Shown here in pieces: positions 7,605 to 11,265 of a stretch of 11,265 nt of DNA (the stretch's first letter is position 1; each line of letters begins with the position of its first letter). This stretch comes from Bacteroidota bacterium (GTDB taxonomy: Bacteria > Bacteroidota > Bacteroidia > Chitinophagales > Chitinophagaceae), in contig JAEWIW010000166.1 of assembly GCA_023386855.1 (NCBI GenBank), positions 1 to 11,265 of the forward strand, in the 5' to 3' direction. The translations under genes were made by a program, and so were the position numbers. The notes under the pieces are model-generated. The model saw only the letters and a program-made list of their open reading frames with translations. It was not told the DNA's origin and made no database searches.

Positions 7605-8207
7605 ATGGTGATCAAAACCGCCGAATATATCGTCAGCAGTCCTGATTTTAATCAGTGCCCCGCACCGGATAAGCCCGAATTTGCTTTTATCGGGAGAAGC
7701 AATGTGGGGAAGTCCTCCCTGATTAATATGCTTTGTGATAATAACAAGCTTGCAAAAACCTCAGGCACTCCGGGTAAGACACAACTGATCAATCATTTCA
7801 TTGTAAACAAACAATGGTACCTGGTCGACCTGCCTGGGTATGGATTTGCAAAAGTGTCCCAAACCGCCCGTCGCCGCTGGGAGCAGATGATCGAAAATTA
7901 TCTTCGCAAAAGGGAAAACCTGGTGAATGTTTTTGTGCTTATCGACGCAAGGCATGGTCCGCAGAAGATCGACCTGGAATTTATCAATAAACTGGGCCTT
8001 TGGGAAGTGCCTTTCTGCCTGGTGTTCACCAAGGCGGATAAAGAAACCCAGCGAACAGTAAGCCTGAATGTAAAAGCTTTCCTGAACGCTATGAGAGAAA
8101 GCTGGCAATTTCTTCCCAGGCATTTTGTGACCAGTTCCGAGAAAAAGCTAGGCCGCCGTGAGGTCCTGGCCTTTATTCAGGATGAGATGGATAAGACGGA
8201 AGACTGA
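7605..8207 (+). CDS. engB: Ribosome-biogenesis GTPase YihA/YsxC (EngB)
   Basis: A 200-residue small GTPase of the TrmE-Era-EngA-YihA group that helps assemble the large ribosomal subunit. All GTPase motifs are present: G1 GRSNVGKS at 30-37, G2 threonine in SGTPGKT at 53-59, G3 DLPGYG at 75-80, G4 TKAD at 142-145 and G5 TSS at 176-178. The family-typical RRRWEQMIENYL lies at 89-100 and DARHGPQ at 114-120. I chose the ATG at 7605: an upstream in-frame ATG at 7566 would add 13 unrelated residues and overlap both ubiE and the promoter, and family members begin shortly before this point. There is no Shine-Dalgarno sequence. The last four codons before the stop, and the stop itself, lie inside a heptanucleotide tandem repeat, so the acidic tail DKTED is partly repeat-encoded. 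Confidence 0.95.
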   Translation: MVIKTAEYIVSSPDFNQCPAPDKPEFAFIGRSNVGKSSLINMLCDNNKLAKTSGTPGKTQLINHFIVNKQWYLVDLPGYGFAKVSQTARRRWEQMIENYLRKRENLVNVFVLIDARHGPQKIDLEFINKLGLWEVPFCLVFTKADKETQRTVSLNVKAFLNAMRESWQFLPRHFVTSSEKKLGRREVLAFIQDEMDKTED

Positions 8208-8265
8208 AAACGGAAAACGGAAAACTGAATACGGAATACGGAATACAAAATACAAAATACGAAAT
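8196..8265. repeat. Imperfect heptanucleotide tandem repeat, ten units
   Basis: Ten head-to-tail 7-mers without any insertion: ACGGAAG, ACTGAAA, ACGGAAA twice, ACTGAAT, ACGGAAT twice, ACAAAAT twice, ACGAAAT. Every unit starts with AC and has A at positions 5 and 6. Neighbouring units are the most alike, which suggests local duplication. The array begins in the last codons of engB, includes its stop (8205-8207), and ends on the first base of the complement of the YkuK stop codon (8265-8267). It thus fills the whole convergent gap, where no hairpin terminator is visible. Confidence 0.9.
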
Positions 8266-8738
8266 CAGTTTACCACTTTGTTGGCGCAGCTACTGCTGGC
8301 AAAGGCTTCCGGCTTTGCTTTGAAAGCGAATCCCATTCCAAGGATATAACCCATAGCTTCCTTTAATGCATCATTACTTTTGAAATGCGGGTTGGTATTG
8401 ATGTCGGCATGAACTTCCATATCCACATCATAAAGGGTGAAAAGATCACATAGCTCATAGGCGATCTCGATACTTTTTGCTACTTCCACCAGCATCCTTT
8501 CCTTGATGCTGTAGGACTGCCCCGTTTTTTCATTGTGAATAAACATGAACCCTCCATGTCCTTCTCTTAAAAAAACGATCACGGTGGCAAATTCGGTTTC
8601 TGCACCCTTTACCTGGGAGTCGGTACCAATGCAAACCTTTAAATGAAAACCATTTTCCGTTTCACGCTGAATGGCATTTTCCACCGCTTCAAAAATGGGT
8701 AAACTGAGCGGTTCTCCATTAAATTTTCTCCATAACAT
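8265..8738 (-). CDS. YkuK-family (DUF458) RNase H-like protein
   Basis: This 157-residue protein resembles Bacillus YkuK, a family predicted to have an RNase H fold but without an established substrate. Features seen are CIGTDSQVKG at 36-45, with D40 in the position of a first catalytic acid, the strand EFATVIVFLREG at 49-60, KERMLVEVAKSIE at 79-91, MEVHADINTNP at 107-117 with D112 as a second acid, and an end rich in small residues (KPEAFASSSCANK) typical of the family. There is no signal peptide or membrane segment, so it should be cytoplasmic. It starts 48 nt after the metzincin gene on the same strand, in a gap with a weak AT-only inverted repeat and no clear promoter, and it converges on engB. 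The family call is from memory of conserved stretches. Nuclease activity is prediction only. Confidence 0.82.
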   Translation of the reverse strand: MLWRKFNGEPLSLPIFEAVENAIQRETENGFHLKVCIGTDSQVKGAETEFATVIVFLREGHGGFMFIHNEKTGQSYSIKERMLVEVAKSIEIAYELCDLFTLYDVDMEVHADINTNPHFKSNDALKEAMGYILGMGFAFKAKPEAFASSSCANKVVN

Positions 8739-8786
8739 AGATTACAGGTTTTCCTAATTTAATGAAAAACCAGTTTCGATGCGCAT

Positions 8787-10367
8787 TCATTCTTTTTTTA
8801 TTAACCGGAAAACCCTTGCCCTGCCTCCAGTGAGTATGCGTAAAACGAGCATTCCCCTATAAGGTGTTTTGATTGAAATTGTATTTACCCCGCTCACCAG
8901 CCTTCCTTTTTGAAGCACCTGGCCCGTTGCGGATAAAATTGCGAACTGGCCTTCTGAATCGCTTTCCAGTAGCAGGTTTGAGCCGATCATTGATGGAGTG
9001 ATTCCTTGTGATATTCCTTCATTTAATATTGAAATGATCCGGGATGAATATTCTTCTCCTGATGGGGTGATCACTTTCAGCCTGTAAAAACTTCTTTCTC
9101 CATTTCCCCCATTCAGAGAATAATCACCTTCGGTTTGATGAAAACCAGTAATCCTGGTAAAATGCGATCCATCCGGCGACCGGTAAAGGTCGATGGATTG
9201 TAATGATTCATCGGCTCTTATTTTCCAGTGAAGGGTATGCCGGGTGCCGGTTCTTTTCCCTGTAAATTCAATTTCCTGGACGGGAAGCGCATTGGCAACC
9301 ATTCCCGAAAAATTATACAATCCCCTGCTTCCATATTCATTCATATAGTGGTTTCCTGCGCCCTCCACCACCACGAAATAAGTTCCCTGGGCCAGGGTGG
9401 AATCGATTACTGATGATAAGGTGGAGGTGTCATCTGCGATCAACAGGGTGTCCTGGCTTGCATCCAGTAAGATCATTTTTATGTTGAGGTTGGCGCCTTC
9501 ATCATTATTGAACACTGATTCAGGACTGGCTTTAAGCTGGAAACGCGTGGTCATGTTTAACCGGAAAGTAAATACATCCCTGTCGCCCTTGTTGGTAATC
9601 ATTCCTGACCCTGATACTTCCAGCCCCCTGATCACAAGCTTTGAACTGTTGAGTATATCATTCCCATGGTCATCAGGAAAAAGAGGTATCATTCCGGAAA
9701 TGATCTCAACATCATCCTGGATCTCCTGGCAACTTTCCGCATTGGTACCAATCGTCCAGGTACTAACATTCTGGTAATAACTCACCCCCATAATAGGCGC
9801 CCAGCTTTCATTGCCTTCGCCCATGCCATCGGCGTATTCAAGGGTCTTATGACAGATGCTATCGAATTTACTTTGGTGCAGCAGGCCTAGCGTATGACCG
9901 ATTTCATGGGAGATGGCTTCCCCGATGAATTTGGGTTCATTACCAAGCAGGCTGGAAAATACCCAGCAGGGTGTATCATCACCCCAATTAAATGAACCGA
10001 TCAATGAAACGCCGCCCGCCTGCCCATACCATTCATAAGTTGGTGTAATGATGATCCGCATTCTTTTTAAGGGATTCGTTTCTTCAAAACGCAATGAATC
10101 GGTGGTGACGTTTACATCGAAGATCCTGAAGTCGGTAGCCACCCGCTCAAAGATCTCACGTACCTGGGCCGGCCCAAGGTCGGGCCTCTGGGCAAAGATC
10201 GGTCCATCCCAATTCCATGAAGTGCCTCTTACTTCTTCACCATTGAAATCAAGATAAACAGTGGCGGAAGAATTTTCATGACTGTTCAATACCGGGATGC
10301 GCGGTTGAGCTTTCGTATTGAAGGAAAGCATGACAAGAAAAACTGCTATCAGAATAACTTGTTTCAA
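8787..10367 (-). CDS. Secreted metzincin metalloprotease with T9SS C-terminal domain
   Basis: The 526-residue protein has a signal peptide (hydrophobic 4-15, probable cut after TKA at 20). The catalytic domain (~30-235) contains the metzincin zinc motif HEIGHTLGLLH at 154-164, with H154, H158 and H164 as ligands and E155 as the catalytic base, followed by a Met-turn candidate at M193 in APIMGVSYY. A segment at ~260-355 (GDRDVFTFRL ... GTYFVVVEGAG) looks like a bacterial pre-peptidase C-terminal (PPC) domain. A fibronectin-III-like region (~365-445, LHWKI ... IDLYRSPDGSHF) follows. The final ~70 residues (ILSATGQVL ... GMLVLRILTGGRARVFRLIKK) have the shape of a type A T9SS sorting domain. It is thus probably exported by the system that includes PorT and released or anchored at the surface. 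No long propeptide is evident. It lies 11 nt after a small exported protein and is probably co-transcribed. The exact metzincin subfamily and substrate are unknown. Confidence 0.88.
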   Translation of the reverse strand: MKQVILIAVFLVMLSFNTKAQPRIPVLNSHENSSATVYLDFNGEEVRGTSWNWDGPIFAQRPDLGPAQVREIFERVATDFRIFDVNVTTDSLRFEETNPLKRMRIIITPTYEWYGQAGGVSLIGSFNWGDDTPCWVFSSLLGNEPKFIGEAISHEIGHTLGLLHQSKFDSICHKTLEYADGMGEGNESWAPIMGVSYYQNVSTWTIGTNAESCQEIQDDVEIISGMIPLFPDDHGNDILNSSKLVIRGLEVSGSGMITNKGDRDVFTFRLNMTTRFQLKASPESVFNNDEGANLNIKMILLDASQDTLLIADDTSTLSSVIDSTLAQGTYFVVVEGAGNHYMNEYGSRGLYNFSGMVANALPVQEIEFTGKRTGTRHTLHWKIRADESLQSIDLYRSPDGSHFTRITGFHQTEGDYSLNGGNGERSFYRLKVITPSGEEYSSRIISILNEGISQGITPSMIGSNLLLESDSEGQFAILSATGQVLQKGRLVSGVNTISIKTPYRGMLVLRILTGGRARVFRLIKKE

Positions 10368-10378
10368 ACATTGATCAT

Positions 10379-10825
10379 TTATTCGTTCATCAGCTTTTTT
10401 ACCTCCATTACTTCAAAGTAATATTGCCTGTCTTTTTGCTTTAAAACCATTGCATCTGAAAACCCCGGATGCAGTGCCCTTCCGGCATATTGAACTTTTT
10501 TGCCGGATACTATAAATCGTGAAAAATTGAAAACTATATCCTGGTAATTACTTGCTTTAAGGTTCACGCTTACTGCGCCACCGGGCCTGAACACCTTATC
10601 CATTACGATAGCCTTTAACTCCAGTGAAGGATGAAGTTGAATGGTGAAACTGTCGTTGATGTCAAAAGTAAAAATGCTTTCAAGGGAATTTTCTTCCACC
10701 GGTATCCTGGAAGGAAGGTTGTTGAATACCGCTGGTTTCGCCTGGGATGACCTGGCTAAACTTTGGGCCCGAAGTTGTCCTGCAACGACAAACAACGCCG
10801 CAACAAGCAATGCTGGCAATCTCAT
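10379..10825 (-). CDS. Small exported protein of unknown function
   Basis: I do not recognise this 148-residue protein. It has a clear signal peptide (hydrophobic 3-16, probable cut after LRA at 20), no Cys for lipid attachment, no further membrane segment and no T9SS-type C-terminal domain, so it is predicted to be periplasmic or soluble outside the inner membrane. The mature part, ~125 residues, begins with a low-complexity polar stretch (to ~45). It continues as alternating hydrophobic strands (SIFTFDINDSFTIQLHP, LELKAIVMD, VSVNLKA, IVFNFSRFIVSGKKVQYAGR, YYFEVMEVKKL), which suggests a compact beta-sandwich. It is immediately upstream of the metzincin (11-nt gap), so the two are likely expressed together. 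A role as chaperone or inhibitor of the protease is conceivable but is inference from position only. Confidence 0.8.
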   Translation of the reverse strand: MRLPALLVAALFVVAGQLRAQSLARSSQAKPAVFNNLPSRIPVEENSLESIFTFDINDSFTIQLHPSLELKAIVMDKVFRPGGAVSVNLKASNYQDIVFNFSRFIVSGKKVQYAGRALHPGFSDAMVLKQKDRQYYFEVMEVKKLMNE

Positions 10826-10985
10826 TAGTTGAATACTTTGTAAAGTCCGGGTTCAAAGGGTAGGAGGGAAGATGGAAAATTTACAACGGATTTCCGGATT
10901 AACAAAAAAAAGAGGCTGGGCATACCTGCTGTTTCCAGGAAAAAGAGCGTGCAATGCGGTCTGCAGTAGCTGTTGATGGAGCAGG
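10826..10985. other. 160-nt intergenic gap
   Basis: The gap between the CoA-binding gene and the small exported protein contains the promoter candidate at 10876-10906 and an eight-A run at 10904-10911, a T-run on the minus strand. No strong GC-rich hairpin precedes that run, so I do not call a terminator. No credible small gene is seen; an 89-codon frame across it overlaps the real CoA-binding frame and looks like a shadow. Confidence 0.55.
10876..10906 (-). promoter_or_regulatory. Predicted promoter of the small exported protein/metzincin operon
   Basis: Read on the minus strand, TTTG (10906-10903) is followed after 19 nt by TAAATTTT (10883-10876). This fits the Bacteroidota -33/-7 pattern TTTG-N19-21-TAnnTTTG with one mismatch. 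A start near 10870 would give a 5' leader of about 45 nt before the ATG at 10825, with both genes in one transcript. The TTTG is part of a T-run, so it could occur by chance. Confidence 0.5.
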
Positions 10986-10997
10986 TCAGTACTGACC
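10984..10997. repeat. 14-nt perfect palindrome over the CoA-binding gene stop
   Basis: GGTCAGTACTGACC is perfectly self-complementary. In RNA it could form a 5-bp stem with a GTAC loop. It contains the TGA stop of the CoA-binding gene at 10988-10986 and the preceding Tyr and Gln codons. There is no T-run directly after it, so it does not qualify as an intrinsic terminator. Confidence 0.5.
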
Positions 10998-11265
10998 GGT
11001 GCTGAGTAAAACAAGGGTGCAGGCTTCCACCGGTTGAATGCCGTTTTGCCTGGCGATCTTGTAAAGTTCTTCATTCTCGGTGCCAGGATTGAAAATGATC
11101 CTCTTTGGTTGTAGGGAAACAATATAGTCGTAGTATTCCTGCTGATGTGAAGGGTTTAAATAAAGGGTAACGGTATCCACTTCCTCAAGGGGCAGTTTTT
11201 CATTGTCCAGGGGAACATCCTTAACCTGTCCTTTTTTTCTCCCGATGGCAACAACCGGGTGGCCA
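10986..11265 (-). CDS. CoA-binding-domain (YccU-like) protein, N-terminus beyond the right edge
   Basis: An open frame runs from the right window edge to a TGA at 10988-10986, giving 92 visible residues. It continues upstream of the GTG at 11180 without a stop (GHPVVAIGRKKGQV and so on), so that GTG is an internal Val, not the start. The sequence matches small Rossmann-fold CoA-binding-domain proteins. GHPVVAIG is the second beta strand region, VDTVTLYLNPSHQQEYYDYI follows, KRIIFNPGTENEEL is the conserved Asn-Pro-Gly-Thr-Glu loop, and the protein ends in ACTLVLLSTGQY. Full-length relatives are ~120 residues, so about 27 N-terminal residues, including the first beta strand and Gly-rich loop, are missing from the window. 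The family's cellular role is not established. Confidence 0.87.
   Translation of the reverse strand, partial: GHPVVAIGRKKGQVKDVPLDNEKLPLEEVDTVTLYLNPSHQQEYYDYIVSLQPKRIIFNPGTENEELYKIARQNGIQPVEACTLVLLSTGQY

Noticed and set aside
8158..8349. Small plus-strand frame through the heptamer repeat, giving a basic periodic peptide
   Set aside because: The periodicity comes from the DNA repeat. The frame overlaps engB out of frame and runs into the antisense of the YkuK gene, with no start signal.
8739..8786. Possible terminator or promoter between the metzincin and YkuK genes
   Set aside because: The only inverted repeat is GGTTTT/AAAACC with a long loop and no T-run. A -7-like TAAATTAG lacks a TTTG at proper spacing.
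10904..10911. T-run on the minus strand as an intrinsic terminator of the CoA-binding gene
   Set aside because: No stable GC-rich hairpin lies immediately before it, and the same bases form part of the promoter candidate.
10853..11122. An 89-codon minus-strand frame
   Set aside because: It overlaps the CoA-binding gene out of frame, and its sequence has no domain-like or signal-peptide character.
10986..11180. A 64-codon gene starting at GTG 11180
   Set aside because: The same frame continues without a stop to the window edge and reads as the conserved upstream part of a CoA-binding protein, so the GTG is an internal valine codon.
1..11265. Mobile element, CRISPR array, toxin-antitoxin or defence system
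   Set aside because: No integrase, transposase, terminal repeats, spaced direct repeats or toxin/antitoxin-like gene pairs are seen. All substantial frames belong to conserved chromosomal families or to one small exported protein.

Overview
The window looks like chromosomal DNA from a member of the Bacteroidota, most likely of the Chitinophagaceae/Sphingobacteriia type. The evidence is a PorT-type protein of the type IX secretion system (T9SS), a secreted protease ending in a T9SS-type C-terminal domain, a menaquinone methyltransferase, several envelope proteins, few Shine-Dalgarno sequences, and promoter candidates of the Bacteroidota form (TTTG, about 20 nt, TAnnTTTG). Base composition and codon use look uniform by eye. 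I see no integrase, transposase, phage gene, tRNA, rRNA or CRISPR array, so this reads as ordinary core genome. No stretch longer than 300 bases lacks a gene.

Left block (minus strand, 4405 down to 1): dihydroorotase-like amidohydrolase, a short MutS-family ATPase, a secreted M1 aminopeptidase, then the first ten codons of another exported protein cut off by the left edge. The first three are tightly packed (9-nt gap, then an ATGA overlap) and probably form one operon. Divergent from them, at 4431-6113, is a large outer-membrane beta-barrel protein of the Wzi/RemB-like type.

Middle block: porT and ubiE/menG (minus strand, 37-nt overlap) face the barrel gene tail to tail with only 2 nt between. 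A 32-nt divergent gap then leads to engB (plus strand), an essential-type ribosome-assembly GTPase. That gap holds a perfect palindrome that coincides with promoter-like elements. A ten-unit imperfect heptanucleotide repeat starts inside the last codons of engB and fills the gap up to the convergent YkuK-family gene.

Right block (minus strand, 11265 down to 8265): a CoA-binding-domain protein truncated by the right edge, a 160-nt gap with a good promoter candidate, a small exported protein of unknown function, a secreted metzincin protease with a T9SS signal, and a YkuK-like RNase H-fold protein. The protease is a plausible client of the secretion machinery to which the nearby PorT belongs.

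I found no convincing new multi-gene system. The points most worth following are the His-to-Gln change in the first metal-binding motif of the dihydroorotase, the heptanucleotide repeat, the near-leaderless promoter layout of engB, and the unknown exported protein paired with the metzincin.
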